A stretch of DNA of 64,000 bases, from contig JBMHCX010000006.1 of NCBI GenBank assembly GCA_049889695.1, positions 62,001 through 126,000 of the forward strand. The letters are read 5' to 3'. The notes under the pieces were generated by a model, which saw only the letters and a program-made list of their open reading frames with translations, searched no databases and was not told the origin of the DNA. The position numbers were made by a program, and so were the translations under genes. The DNA is from WTJH01 sp049889695. GTDB lineage: Bacteria > Bacteroidota > Bacteroidia > Flavobacteriales > Flavobacteriaceae. Shown here in pieces: positions 1 through 8,750 of this stretch (the stretch's first letter is position 1; each line of letters starts with the position of its first letter).

Positions 1-184
1 GTTCAAGAGAATAAAGACCATCGAAATCGGTGGTTGTTCCTTCCGTTGAACCTTCTATTAGCACATTGGCAAAAGGAAGAGGTTCTTGAAAATCTTTGTC
101 TTGAACTAGACCTTTTATGTACCCACTTTGTGCCATCATTCCTAAGGGAAATACGGCTAAACAAAGAATGAAAAACTTGCGCAT
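1..184 (-). CDS. TonB-dependent receptor, N-terminal part (cut by window edge)
   Basis: Only the first 61 codons are inside the window. They encode a signal peptide (start MRKFFILCLAVF, ending near MAQ) followed by the beginning of a carboxypeptidase-regulatory-like domain, with the motifs PFANVLIEGS and TTTDFDG that open most Bacteroidota TonB-dependent receptors. The ATG is at 184-182. The gene lies 51 nt downstream of the lipoprotein gene at 236-1714 on the same strand, so the two are probably co-transcribed. The substrate cannot be told from this piece. A Pho-box-like repeat upstream of the pair hints at phosphate-related uptake, which is inference. The longer open frame at 3-275 in another phase is only a shadow. 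Confidence 0.8.
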   Translation of the reverse strand, partial: MRKFFILCLAVFPLGMMAQSGYIKGLVQDKDFQEPLPFANVLIEGSTEGTTTDFDGLYSLE

Positions 185-235
185 ATCTAAAATATTGGTG
201 TGATTCCTTTTGCGAAGGAAATTTTTTTGGTTGGA

Positions 236-1714
236 TTAAAAGTCTAGAGTTCCGCTGGTGTAGGCTAAGGTCCACTGAAAGTTGCTCGTATCGGCTCCCA
301 TACCTTCTGAAGGAGTACTGATAGAAGCGTTTTCGGTTTGTAGTTTCGTTAGCGCAGCTGCAATCGATGTTGCTTCAGTAGAGGTCGAAGGATCTCTAGA
401 AATATTGGCGTCAAATGCATCAAAAGCACCATTACTGTCAGATGTTGCAGCAGTAGGAACACTCCACTTAATTGAAAAAATACTACTGTATGTTTTTCCG
501 ATAGAATTGTTAAATTCATTGTTGCTAAAGATCAAGTTTCCTGCCTGATAGGCATCAAAAATAACCGGGTTGTTGGCTACTTTATCGCCTACTTCTTTAG
601 AACTTCCATCTACAACAGAAGTGTATTTTGTTCCGTCTCCATCTAATTCTATATCGGCATCAACTCCAAAATTGAAAAAATAGGAATTGGTTATAGATCC
701 AACGGCATAACTTCTAAAATCTACCATCTCTCTACCTTCTGCAGCATTTCCTGGCCCTTTAGCTGTAGCATTGCTGATGCTAAATTTATTACGGCTTTCA
801 GGAGAAAGAGCGGATCCTTCACGACCATCAATTTCAAAAGCATGGTCGGAATCCTCTCCAGCGATATAGACGATATTAGAAATATTACCAGCATAGGATT
901 GGTCAATATCATAAGCATCATCTCCTTGAGACCATACGACAGCATTGGTAAGGTTTACGTTTCCACCGAAAAACTCGATTCCGTCGTCTTGGTTGGCGTA
1001 TACTTCGATGTTAGAAATCGTCGTTCCAGCGCCAACCCCTCCTAGGGTAAGTCCGTTAATTTCGTTTCCAGCACCGATATTTGTTCCTCCATGTCGTATA
1101 GAAATATATTTGATGATTCCAGAATCATCAGAATCATTTGTTCCCCCGTAGAGACCGTAAGTATCCGAAGCAGGAATTCCTTCGATTTGAAGCTCAGTTA
1201 CATTGTTTTTAAAGGAGCATCGTGCATTTCCCAAAATTATGATGCCTCCCCATAGCCCAGTATCAGCTGCTGTTAAGCGATTAGCTTGACTAGGATAGGT
1301 TTGATTAGCGAATATTGGATCGTCTTCTGCTGTGAAAATAATCGGATGATCTGCAGAACCAATAGCGTTTAATTTTCCACCTCGTGCTACGATCAGCGCA
1401 GCGGCATCTTCAACATCGCTACTGGTCAGCCCCTTGATGACTGTCCCTTCTTCAATGGTGAGGGTAACACCAGAGTTGACAACAACCTTATCTTCCAGGA
1501 AGTGAACGACATCGTTGTACCAAATCTCATCTGCTGTGATGATTCCTGAGTGGGTCTGATCTGTGGTAGGACGGTTGTTGTTTCCATTTCCAGGATTGTT
1601 TCCGTCTGCCGTATCAGAAGTAACCAAAACTTCTACTATTTCTGTTTCAACTTCGCATGCAACAGTTCCCAGAACTAGAAGACTTAAGCTTAAGGATTTA
1701 AAGAAGGTTTTCAT
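236..1714 (-). CDS. lipoprotein with parallel beta-helix-like repeats
   Basis: This 492-residue protein starts with a lipoprotein signal (hydrophobic LSLLVLGTVA, then Cys20), so it should be anchored to a membrane, probably the outer one. After an Asn/Gly-rich linker (about residues 38-50) come motifs such as GVTLTIEEGTVIKG, LWGGIIILGNA and DDGIEFFGG that recur in bacterial right-handed beta-helix surface proteins. No catalytic residues are recognisable. It is the first gene of a likely operon with the TonB receptor at 1-184, and a divergent intergenic region separates it from dgt. I recall similar lipoproteins beside TonB receptors in other flavobacteria, but the function is unknown to me. 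A role in phosphate scavenging is only suggested by the TTAACA repeats upstream. Confidence 0.7.
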   Translation of the reverse strand: MKTFFKSLSLSLLVLGTVACEVETEIVEVLVTSDTADGNNPGNGNNNRPTTDQTHSGIITADEIWYNDVVHFLEDKVVVNSGVTLTIEEGTVIKGLTSSDVEDAAALIVARGGKLNAIGSADHPIIFTAEDDPIFANQTYPSQANRLTAADTGLWGGIIILGNARCSFKNNVTELQIEGIPASDTYGLYGGTNDSDDSGIIKYISIRHGGTNIGAGNEINGLTLGGVGAGTTISNIEVYANQDDGIEFFGGNVNLTNAVVWSQGDDAYDIDQSYAGNISNIVYIAGEDSDHAFEIDGREGSALSPESRNKFSISNATAKGPGNAAEGREMVDFRSYAVGSITNSYFFNFGVDADIELDGDGTKYTSVVDGSSKEVGDKVANNPVIFDAYQAGNLIFSNNEFNNSIGKTYSSIFSIKWSVPTAATSDSNGAFDAFDANISRDPSTSTEATSIAAALTKLQTENASISTPSEGMGADTSNFQWTLAYTSGTLDF

Positions 1715-1804
1715 TTTTAAACATTATTTGCTGCAAATATATTTTCAGCATCGGGTCGGGGCTTTAGAAAAAAGTTAACGATGGTCCTCTTTTTTTTAAG
1801 CTTT

Positions 1805-1842
1805 TGTTAAGCAGGGTTGAACGGCTTAACACAGCCTTAACA
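1805..1842. promoter_or_regulatory. Pho-box-like tandem repeats (TTAACA N5 TTAACA)
   Basis: Two identical hexamers TTAACA start at 1826 and 1837, exactly 11 bp apart. Degenerate relatives lie just before them (TTAAGC at 1807, TTGAAC at 1817). On the minus strand TTAACA also occurs at 1810-1805. An 11-bp period of TTAACA-like hexamers is the known layout of PhoP/PhoB-type response-regulator sites. The site lies about 90-110 bp upstream of the minus-strand lipoprotein-receptor operon and about 70-100 bp upstream of dgt. Assignment to a phosphate regulator is inference. Confidence 0.45.
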
Positions 1843-1869
1843 CGACTTTTCTCCAATTGTTGGATATAA

Positions 1870-1901
1870 TTGGGATGGCGACTGATAAAATTCTAATTTT
1901 G
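1870..1901 (+). promoter_or_regulatory. possible dgt promoter
   Basis: TAATTTTG at 1894-1901 matches the Bacteroidota -7 consensus TANNTTTG. TTGG at 1870-1873, 20 nt upstream, could be the -33 element. The -7 box ends only 7 nt before the dgt ATG, so the transcript would be almost leaderless, which lowers confidence. Confidence 0.35.
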
Positions 1902-1908
1902 ATCCGTT

Positions 1909-3237
1909 ATGGATTGGGAACAACTTTTATCACTCAAGCGCTTTGGTGACCAATACAAGCGCTTGCGAAAAGAGCAAAACGAATTGCGATCTGGATTCGA
2001 AGTCGATTATGACCGTATTGTTTTTTCACAAGCTTTTCGGAGCTTACAGGATAAAACCCAAGTCATTCCCTTTTCTAAAAAAGACTTTGTCCACACTCGA
2101 CTCACCCATAGCTTAGAAGTTTCTGTTGTGGCGCGTAGTTTAGGACGTTTGGCAGGGGCAGCAATTTTGGACAAGAATCCTGCCCTTCAGAAAATACACG
2201 GCTATACTCCAGATGATTTTGGTGCGATTACAGCCGCTGCTGCCTTGGCACACGATATTGGGAATCCTCCTTTTGGACATAGTGGTGAAAAAGCAATTGG
2301 TGAGTTTTTTAGCCGAGGTGCTGGCCAACAATACGAACAGGCGCTTCATCCAAGTCAGTGGCAAGACCTTTGCGCCTTTGAAGGCAATGCCAATGGATTT
2401 AAAATTTTAACGGAATCTCTTCCAGGTGCTCCGGGTGGGCTCCGGTTAAGCTACGCTACTTTAGGGACCTTTATTAAATACCCTAAAATGAGCCTCCCGA
2501 AAGCTTCCTCTACAGATGTCGCCCAGAAAAAATTTGGAATTTTCCAATCTGATGCTCCTTTTTTTCAAGAATTGACGCAAGAATTGGGTCTACAGCACCC
2601 ACAGGGTTGCTACAGACATCCACTAGCATTTTTAGTGGAAGCTGCAGATGATATTTGCTACACGGTCATCGATTTTGAAGATGGAATAAATTTGGGGTGG
2701 ATCTCAGAAGATTATGCTTTAGAGTATCTGCTGAATCTGGTTCGCGATCGGATCGATCAGCAGAAATACAGTCAGTTGCAATATAAACCACAACGAATTA
2801 GTTACCTAAGAGCCTTAGCGATTCATAGTTTAATTGAAGACAGTGTTCGCGTATTTATGGACCATCAGTCCGAAATTCTACAAGGCACTTACCCCTTTGC
2901 CTTAACAGATAAAAGTCGATATCAGGCACAGATAGAAGACATTATAAGTCTAAGCGTACGGCGCATTTACAAGTCTGATGAGGTCATGGAAAAAGAAATT
3001 GTAGGCTATCAGGTGATTAGTAGATTGCTCGAAAATTTCGTCCCAGCCGCCATCAGAGCTATGAATGCTACGGAAACGAATTACGACCGGCTTCTGCTTC
3101 GTCATATACCCAAACAATTTGAATTGCCCAAAGCAGACCACTATTCCACCTTATTGCAAGTGTGTTGCTTTGTTGCGAGTTTGTCTGATGGGCAGGCCAA
3201 AACACTTTCCGACCGACTGGGAGGAATTAAATCCTAA
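1909..3237 (+). CDS. dgt: dGTP triphosphohydrolase (dGTPase), HD family
   Basis: This 442-residue cytoplasmic enzyme hydrolyses dGTP (and probably other dNTPs) to the nucleoside and tripolyphosphate, thereby adjusting dNTP pools. The HD-domain metal ligands are visible: LTHS with His67, the HD pair at 115-116 in AHDIGNPPFGHSGE, and a later Asp in VEAADDICY (about 245). The N-terminal segment DYDRIVFSQAFRSLQDKTQV is typical of Dgt proteins that act at the start of the HD domain. Length fits the long Dgt type. The gene is followed 2 nt later by a metallophosphoesterase gene, suggesting an operon. Start at ATG 1909 gives the standard N-terminus. Confidence 0.93.
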   Translation: MDWEQLLSLKRFGDQYKRLRKEQNELRSGFEVDYDRIVFSQAFRSLQDKTQVIPFSKKDFVHTRLTHSLEVSVVARSLGRLAGAAILDKNPALQKIHGYTPDDFGAITAAAALAHDIGNPPFGHSGEKAIGEFFSRGAGQQYEQALHPSQWQDLCAFEGNANGFKILTESLPGAPGGLRLSYATLGTFIKYPKMSLPKASSTDVAQKKFGIFQSDAPFFQELTQELGLQHPQGCYRHPLAFLVEAADDICYTVIDFEDGINLGWISEDYALEYLLNLVRDRIDQQKYSQLQYKPQRISYLRALAIHSLIEDSVRVFMDHQSEILQGTYPFALTDKSRYQAQIEDIISLSVRRIYKSDEVMEKEIVGYQVISRLLENFVPAAIRAMNATETNYDRLLLRHIPKQFELPKADHYSTLLQVCCFVASLSDGQAKTLSDRLGGIKS

Positions 3238-3239
3238 TC

Positions 3240-4457
3240 ATGCGATTATTTCTATTTTTTGCTTTTACCTTATTGTTCCAATACTATGTATTCCAGCTCA
3301 TCCGTACCTTAACCCAAAACCGCTGGCTTTGGTTGATCTACATTGCTGTGGTGGTCATAATTTACGGCGCACTGATCTATCAGGTAGTTGAGTTACAGAG
3401 TCAATCGCAAGGCATCAATAGGCGAATGAGTTATGTAATGGGCGTCTTTTTTGCGCTGTTCGCTTTTCAGATGGTTTCTTTATTCTTTTTAATGACGGAA
3501 GATGTCTTTCGACTGCCCCAAGCCATTTACCGATTCATAACTCAGCGATCGACCACAGAATTATTCCCCTCACGACGAAAGTTTTTAGCCCAGCTGGCTT
3601 TAGGGTTGGCTTCCATTCCCTTTGGGGCATTACTCTATGGAATGTTTAAGGGGAGGTATAATTATAAAGTTCTTCATTATCAGTTGAATTTCGAGAATCT
3701 GCCTACCGCTTTTGACGGTCTAAAGGTCCTTCAAATCTCTGATTTTCATGCTGGAAGTTTCGACAACCCAGCTAAAGTAGCATACGGATTAGAGCTCATA
3801 CAAAAACAACAGGCCGATATTATATTGTTTACCGGCGATATGGTGAACAACAAAGCAATAGAAGCAGAGCCATGGGTAAATGCTTTGGAGCAGCTCAGCG
3901 CGCCGATGGGAAAATTTTCTGTTTTGGGAAATCACGATTATGGGGACTATGTCGCGTGGCCAAGCCCACAAGATAAAGTCGCCAATTTAGATCATTTGAA
4001 GTCTTTGCAGGAGCAGATGGGTTTCCGACTATTGTGTAACGAGGCTGTTGTATTCGAACAAGACAACGATCGATTGGCAATTGTGGGCGTCGAAAACTGG
4101 GGAAAAGGGGGCTTTAAAAAAGCGGGTGATCTGGAAGCGGCAACCGCCCAGATACGCCCCGATGATTTTAAAATACTGATGAGTCACGATCCCTCTCATT
4201 GGGAAGCAGAAGTAATTCCGCATAAGCTGCCGTTTGAACTGACTCTAAGCGGCCATACGCACGGGATGCAATTCGGGATTGAAATCCCGGGCTGGTTTAA
4301 ATGGAGTCCGGTACAGTGGCGTTACAAACAATGGGCAGGCCTCTACCAAAAAGCAGGTCAATGGCTTCATGTTAATCGTGGATTTGGGTATTTGGCCTAT
4401 CCGGGAAGAGTAGGTATGTGGCCGGAAATCACTCTTTTAGAACTTCGAAGAACTTAA
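3240..4457 (+). CDS. membrane-anchored metallophosphoesterase
   Basis: This 405-residue protein has about four hydrophobic segments in its first 140 residues and a C-terminal calcineurin-like phosphoesterase domain. The metal-binding motifs appear in order: DFHAGSFDN (about 168), GDMVNN (about 199), GNHDYG (about 230) and GHTHG (about 337). This is the layout of YaeI-type proteins; members of that family have been linked to phospholipid or UDP-diacylglucosamine-like phosphoesters, but the substrate here is not shown by the sequence. It starts 2 nt after the dgt stop codon, so the two are almost certainly co-transcribed. The catalytic domain could face either side of the membrane. Confidence 0.85.
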   Translation: MRLFLFFAFTLLFQYYVFQLIRTLTQNRWLWLIYIAVVVIIYGALIYQVVELQSQSQGINRRMSYVMGVFFALFAFQMVSLFFLMTEDVFRLPQAIYRFITQRSTTELFPSRRKFLAQLALGLASIPFGALLYGMFKGRYNYKVLHYQLNFENLPTAFDGLKVLQISDFHAGSFDNPAKVAYGLELIQKQQADIILFTGDMVNNKAIEAEPWVNALEQLSAPMGKFSVLGNHDYGDYVAWPSPQDKVANLDHLKSLQEQMGFRLLCNEAVVFEQDNDRLAIVGVENWGKGGFKKAGDLEAATAQIRPDDFKILMSHDPSHWEAEVIPHKLPFELTLSGHTHGMQFGIEIPGWFKWSPVQWRYKQWAGLYQKAGQWLHVNRGFGYLAYPGRVGMWPEITLLELRRT

Positions 4458-4476
4458 AAGAGCACAAAATTTTGAT

Positions 4477-4484
4477 TACATTTG
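4477..4484 (+). promoter_or_regulatory. -7 box for the thioredoxin-like gene
   Basis: TACATTTG matches TANNTTTG and lies 29 nt before the ATG at 4514. No good TTTG -33 element is found at the usual spacing (TTAA sits there), so this is a moderate prediction. Confidence 0.4.
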
Positions 4485-4513
4485 TTCAACAACCCTAATA
4501 AATAGCCTATCCT

Positions 4514-4810
4514 ATGTCAAAGTTTGGCGAGCTACTGGACGAACAAATCCCACTTTTATTAGTGTTTTACAAGCAGTTAGATGATCTGTCCATACAGATG
4601 CACCCCGTACTAAAAGATGTAGCTGCGGCTCTGGGCGATAGAGCCAAGGTGATCAAAATTGAAATCGATAAAAATCAAAAGCTAGCAACTGCTCTCCGTG
4701 TTAAAGTCCTACCAACCCTGATGATTTACAAGCGCAATGAGATGGTTTGGCGTCAGAGCGGAGATCAGGATGCCAATACGCTGATTACTTTATTGCAGGA
4801 CCATCTTTAG
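4514..4810 (+). CDS. thioredoxin-fold protein without the CxxC active site
   Basis: This 98-residue protein has the length and layout of a minimal thioredoxin: a central strand LLLVFYKQ, a helix, VIKIEID, then the cis-proline loop RVKVLPTLMIYK and a C-terminal helix. Where thioredoxins carry WCGPCK it reads LDDLSI, so neither redox cysteine is present and no dithiol chemistry is possible at that site. The rest of the fold, including the cis-proline, is well kept, so this looks like a retained non-redox scaffold rather than a decaying gene. Its 3' end overlaps the end of the convergent DUF2723 gene by 26 nt. Partner and function are unknown. Confidence 0.75.
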   Translation: MSKFGELLDEQIPLLLVFYKQLDDLSIQMHPVLKDVAAALGDRAKVIKIEIDKNQKLATALRVKVLPTLMIYKRNEMVWRQSGDQDANTLITLLQDHL

Positions 4811-7800
4811 GCATTCCGACAAATTCCTCCTCCGTCATAAAAGATAGACTACGGTTAAAGCGTTCTTCTAAGGTTTTTCCGAATCTTGCTGTGTCATTTT
4901 GTTGTGCAATAAAAACGACTCGCCTAAATTCGATGATATCGGATTTGATCCGATCCATATAATAGACTCTAGCTTTCTCTGAAATTCCCGCATAAATTTC
5001 CATGCGCCCTTCAAAAGCATCGGCGATTTTACTCAACAGTGCTTGTGCTTTTTGAGGTTGTTGCGCCCAATAGTAACCTTCCGCAACATCGCGAAGAGGC
5101 GCGTAAAAATCAAAATCCCCATAGAGGTAGCTAAAAGGTTCTATGGCCTCAACAAACAGGTCTATTTGCGATTGTAGAAGTATACGGTCTTTGTGGGCCA
5201 AGGTCGCTTCAAGGACTGTACGAAAACGCTCGATATCGGTTATGATTTCCTGTCCTAAATTATATTGAAGTTCAGGGGAAAGGCTGTTGAAGTAATTGAG
5301 TCGCTCGACATGTTTTTGCGCCAATTGCCCAGAGAGCTTTCGCGCTTTTTCTGCTGCGCCTAATCGGTAGTAGCCATCCACAAATGGGACCAAAAGACTG
5401 TAATAGCCAAAGTAGTCTATAGGCATTTTTTCTATGGCTAAGTCAATGATTTCCATCGCTTTCTTCTCTTCCCCTTCATTGATGAGCTGTTCGGACAAAC
5501 GGGCTAAATTAGAGCGATAGGTAATACTGTTTTTTCTCGTTTCAGGATCGTGATAGATGGCTGGGTCTTGACTGTTTCCCCAGTCCCAATTCATGGCGGC
5601 AGCATACATCCGATCGCTATCTAATCGTCCCAACAGATAGGGATTGTTTTTACTCAATTCTGTTCGAATGGGGACCAGTTTATAGACCAAACCTTCCAAT
5701 TCTAAATATTCTTTCATCCAGATATATTCAGAAGCTTCATAGCTTCCTCCCGTAAAATATATCGGACGTTTCCAGTCGTTGTTGGCGATGATATCCAACA
5801 TCATCATTTGGTTTTTGGTGATACCAGATTCGGGCAGATCAATATCGATATATGGCACAATGAGATCTGCATCTTTTGCCTTTACCAATCCGGATTCTAG
5901 GACATTCTTTTTATTTACAGGGATTCTTAACTTATTGGTAGGGTAATAGACCATCTCCTGGGTGCCTTTCGGATATTGATTTGGATCTCCTCCAGATTGA
6001 AGAATCAGAGTTTTGTATTTGGTTCTCGGATGATCCGAACTCACCCAATTCACAAAGTCTTTAATGTCCCATCGGACACTATCGATGATGGCTTCGTATT
6101 TGATGTAGTCGCGGGTCCCATAAACATAACGACTATGCGGAATTTGTGAGGGAATGGGTTCGCTTTTGTAGGTTTTTCGTTTCATTTGATCGATATACCA
6201 ATCGGTCGCGAATAAGCTAGTATTAATGGTGCGTACATCTGTTCTATATCCCTCAATATCTTGAGCGTACCACAAGGCGAAAGTGTCGTTATCTCCGATT
6301 GAAAAAATCATCGCTCCTACATCTTCTTGAATGGAGCTGAGGTAACCTCTAGCCACAGCTTGAGCGGTGAAGCGGTTAGAGCGGTCGTGATCGTCCCAAT
6401 TTTCTGCAGCCATGAGAAGGGGCACTGCCAAAAAGCAAAGTCCGAGTATTGCAGGCTTAGCCACTCCTTGGCGGAGCCAATCCCCTGCTTTATGTGCGAG
6501 GGCAAAGGCGCCCATACCAATCCAGATAGAAAAGACATAGAAAGATCCCACCAGAGCATAATCTCTTTCTCTAGGCTCGAAGGGCCTTTCGTTTAAATAT
6601 ACTTTAAGGGCAAGGCCAGTAAACAAGAAAAAGAGCAATAATACCCAAAAGCGTTTCGGGTCTTGGGTGTAGAGAAAATAAAATCCAACTAGCCCGAGTA
6701 GGAGGGGGAGCATATAATAGGTATTCCTGGCTTTGTTGTTTAAGGCATCGGAGGGAAGTTGGTCTTGATTGCCCAGTCGTATTTCGTCTATAAATGGAAT
6801 GCCGCTGAGCCAGTTGCCGCTGAGCACGGTGTAGTCGCCTTGAATATCATTTTGACGACCGGCAAAGTTCCACATGAAATAGCGCCAATACATATAACTG
6901 ACTTGGTAGTTAAATAGAAATTGAAGATTGCTCCAGAAACTCGGTTTTTCAATCTCTAGATAAGGCCCAAGGGTTTTAAAAAATTGATGGTAAGCTTCTC
7001 CATCTGCCAGCCCTTCGGCAGCTTCCTGTCGAAATTCATTAACGCGTTTTTGAAGAGCTTCTGAATTGCGGAATTGCGGAGCGATTTGGAAATCTAAAGG
7101 CTGTGTGAAATTCATGTAATTTCCGGCATGTTCCGTACTCCACAGTCTTGGAAGTAGACCTCTATGTCTGGCGTTGGAGTTTATACGCGCATTTTCCCAG
7201 TTGTTGACAATCACATATTTGCCTGTTTTTGCGTCTTGTTCGTACTTGGGTTTTTCGTCTACATAGGGTTCAAGTTCGTCTTGCCCAGCATAAATGTCTG
7301 AGAACATAGGGCCATAGAACAAGTGAGTTTCAGGATATTGTTCCAGGTTGTAGTAGGCCAATAATTGCCTTGCATCGGCCGGATTATTTTCATTAATAAC
7401 CGTATTGGCATTTGCCCGAATGGGGATCATGATCCATGAAGAGAATCCCAAGAGCAAGAATAAGGTGCATAAAACCAGCGTATTGGATTGAATCCACGAA
7501 CGTGAACGGGTGAGTCGCAGTAGATAAATAAAAATACTCAGAATAATTATGCCAGCAATGATAGTCCCGCTGTTGAAAGGCATGCCAAAGGTGTTGACAA
7601 AGAAGACTTCCGACTCACCAAAAAAGGCGAGTGTCAGCGGTAAGAGAAGTTTAAAAATAAATAGCAAAACCGCTACTGAAAGTATGTTGGCCAGTAAAAA
7701 CCCTTTAAGGGTCGGATGGGGAAATTTTTTAAAATAATAGATCATCCCGATGGCGGGGATGGTCAGTAGACCCATAAAGTGAACGCCAAAAGACAATCCG

Positions 7801-8354
7801 ATGACAAAAGCAATCAGTAGCAACCATCGGTCTCCATAGGGTTCATCCATATCCGCTTCCCAGCGCAGTCCAAGCCAAAATAAAAGAGCCAACAGACAAG
7901 TGGCCATCGCATAAACTTCTGCCTCTACAGCATTGAACCAAAAACTATCCGAAAAACAAAAAGCCAAAGCGCCGAGCGCTGCACTTCCGAAGAAGGATAT
8001 TTGAGAAAATGGGTCGTTTAGGTTTTGGAAATTTGGCAGTTTCCGGAGGAGTAGGCTAAGGGTTAAATAGAGAAAGAGGATGGTAAAAGCACTTGAAAAG
8101 ACCGACATCAGGTTAACGCTGTAGGCGATATTCTCTGGCGAAGAGGCAAAAATGGAAAAAAATGCGCCCATCATTTGGAAAAAGGGAGCTCCGGGAGGAT
8201 GTCCAATCTGAAGTTTGGCCGAAGTCGCGATATATTCCGCGCAATCCCAAAAACTTGCGGTTGGTTCTACAGTCATCCAAAAAGTGGTTAGTGCTATACC
8301 AAAAACACTACCGCCGGTAATTCTATTCCAAAAGCTAAATCGCTGACGATCCAT
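4785..8354 (-). CDS. DUF2723 / TMEM260-like multi-pass membrane protein (GT-C type, GT117)
   Basis: This 1189-residue protein begins with a DUF2723 domain: about 10-14 membrane segments, with the early motif FWDCAEYIATSAKLQIGHPPGAPFF and DSFWFNAVEAEVYA, which hold the acidic residues expected of GT-C glycosyltransferases. The middle (about residues 330-560) is probably periplasmic. The C-terminal half is soluble and ends in helical repeats that look TPR-like. The eukaryotic relative TMEM260 is a protein O-mannosyltransferase, and Bacteroidota are known to O-glycosylate exported proteins, so a role in protein glycosylation is a reasonable inference; it is not shown here. The gene is transcribed alone and converges on the thioredoxin-like gene. 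Confidence 0.85.
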   Translation of the reverse strand: MDRQRFSFWNRITGGSVFGIALTTFWMTVEPTASFWDCAEYIATSAKLQIGHPPGAPFFQMMGAFFSIFASSPENIAYSVNLMSVFSSAFTILFLYLTLSLLLRKLPNFQNLNDPFSQISFFGSAALGALAFCFSDSFWFNAVEAEVYAMATCLLALLFWLGLRWEADMDEPYGDRWLLLIAFVIGLSFGVHFMGLLTIPAIGMIYYFKKFPHPTLKGFLLANILSVAVLLFIFKLLLPLTLAFFGESEVFFVNTFGMPFNSGTIIAGIIILSIFIYLLRLTRSRSWIQSNTLVLCTLFLLLGFSSWIMIPIRANANTVINENNPADARQLLAYYNLEQYPETHLFYGPMFSDIYAGQDELEPYVDEKPKYEQDAKTGKYVIVNNWENARINSNARHRGLLPRLWSTEHAGNYMNFTQPLDFQIAPQFRNSEALQKRVNEFRQEAAEGLADGEAYHQFFKTLGPYLEIEKPSFWSNLQFLFNYQVSYMYWRYFMWNFAGRQNDIQGDYTVLSGNWLSGIPFIDEIRLGNQDQLPSDALNNKARNTYYMLPLLLGLVGFYFLYTQDPKRFWVLLLFFLFTGLALKVYLNERPFEPRERDYALVGSFYVFSIWIGMGAFALAHKAGDWLRQGVAKPAILGLCFLAVPLLMAAENWDDHDRSNRFTAQAVARGYLSSIQEDVGAMIFSIGDNDTFALWYAQDIEGYRTDVRTINTSLFATDWYIDQMKRKTYKSEPIPSQIPHSRYVYGTRDYIKYEAIIDSVRWDIKDFVNWVSSDHPRTKYKTLILQSGGDPNQYPKGTQEMVYYPTNKLRIPVNKKNVLESGLVKAKDADLIVPYIDIDLPESGITKNQMMMLDIIANNDWKRPIYFTGGSYEASEYIWMKEYLELEGLVYKLVPIRTELSKNNPYLLGRLDSDRMYAAAMNWDWGNSQDPAIYHDPETRKNSITYRSNLARLSEQLINEGEEKKAMEIIDLAIEKMPIDYFGYYSLLVPFVDGYYRLGAAEKARKLSGQLAQKHVERLNYFNSLSPELQYNLGQEIITDIERFRTVLEATLAHKDRILLQSQIDLFVEAIEPFSYLYGDFDFYAPLRDVAEGYYWAQQPQKAQALLSKIADAFEGRMEIYAGISEKARVYYMDRIKSDIIEFRRVVFIAQQNDTARFGKTLEERFNRSLSFMTEEEFVGMPKDGPAIK

Positions 8355-8481
8355 TCAAAAAATTTTCCCACTAAATTACACATTAATCCAGCATAGCCCT
8401 ATACAATTAGTGGATGATTGCCTCAAGTTGGGCGCTCGCATTTGAGGGGTTCATTTAGGCATGGATAAATTTTCTTAAGGG

Positions 8482-8512
8482 TTGGCTATTTTTTAAAAAA
8501 CAATTAAATTTG
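8482..8512 (+). promoter_or_regulatory. promoter of tRNA-Gln
   Basis: TTGG (8482-8485), 19 nt of spacer and TAAATTTG (8505-8512) give a good Bacteroidota sigma-A promoter. The -7 box ends 9 nt before the mature tRNA 5' end, so transcription would start almost at the tRNA. Confidence 0.7.
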
Positions 8513-8521
8513 CATCCGCAA

Positions 8522-8594
8522 TGGCCCATGGTGTAACTGGCAACACGTCTGATTTTGGTTCAGAAGAGTCTAGGTTCGAGCCCTAGTGGGCCAA
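8522..8594 (+). tRNA. tRNA-Gln (anticodon TTG)
   Basis: The acceptor stem TGGCCCA/TGGGCCA pairs at all seven positions, with A as discriminator base. The anticodon arm is TCTGA-TTTTGGT-TCAGA, which places TTG at positions 34-36 and reads Gln codons CAA/CAG. The T arm is CTAGG-TTCGAGC-CCTAG. CCA is not encoded. A strong hairpin terminator follows 9 nt later, so it is a single-gene transcript. Confidence 0.96.
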
Positions 8595-8603
8595 CTTGCT
8601 TTT

Positions 8604-8635
8604 AAAGGGATTACAGTACTGTAATCCCTTTTTTT
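8604..8635 (+). terminator. Rho-independent terminator after tRNA-Gln
   Basis: A perfect palindrome starts AAAGGGATTACAG at 8604 and ends CTGTAATCCCTTT at 8631, followed by a T run. It lies just downstream of the tRNA and is symmetric enough to have some effect on transcription from the right as well. Confidence 0.85.
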
Positions 8636-8750
8636 ATGCTTTAACTCAACTACAGAAGGCCTATTACATGTGACCCATAGCACTGACGGATGGCTCTCTG
8701 GGCTGCAAGTTTCATTCAACAGTAGAAAATTAGCAGGAGTTTTGTGACAC

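Noticed and set aside
945..1151. Plus-strand open frames opposite the beta-helix lipoprotein gene
   Set aside because: Low-complexity antisense readings without start context or domain features; the minus-strand gene has a signal peptide and known motifs.
8522..8594. tRNA-Gln as insertion site of a genomic island
   Set aside because: No second copy of the tRNA 3' end and no integrase were found; the visible repeat belongs to glxK instead.
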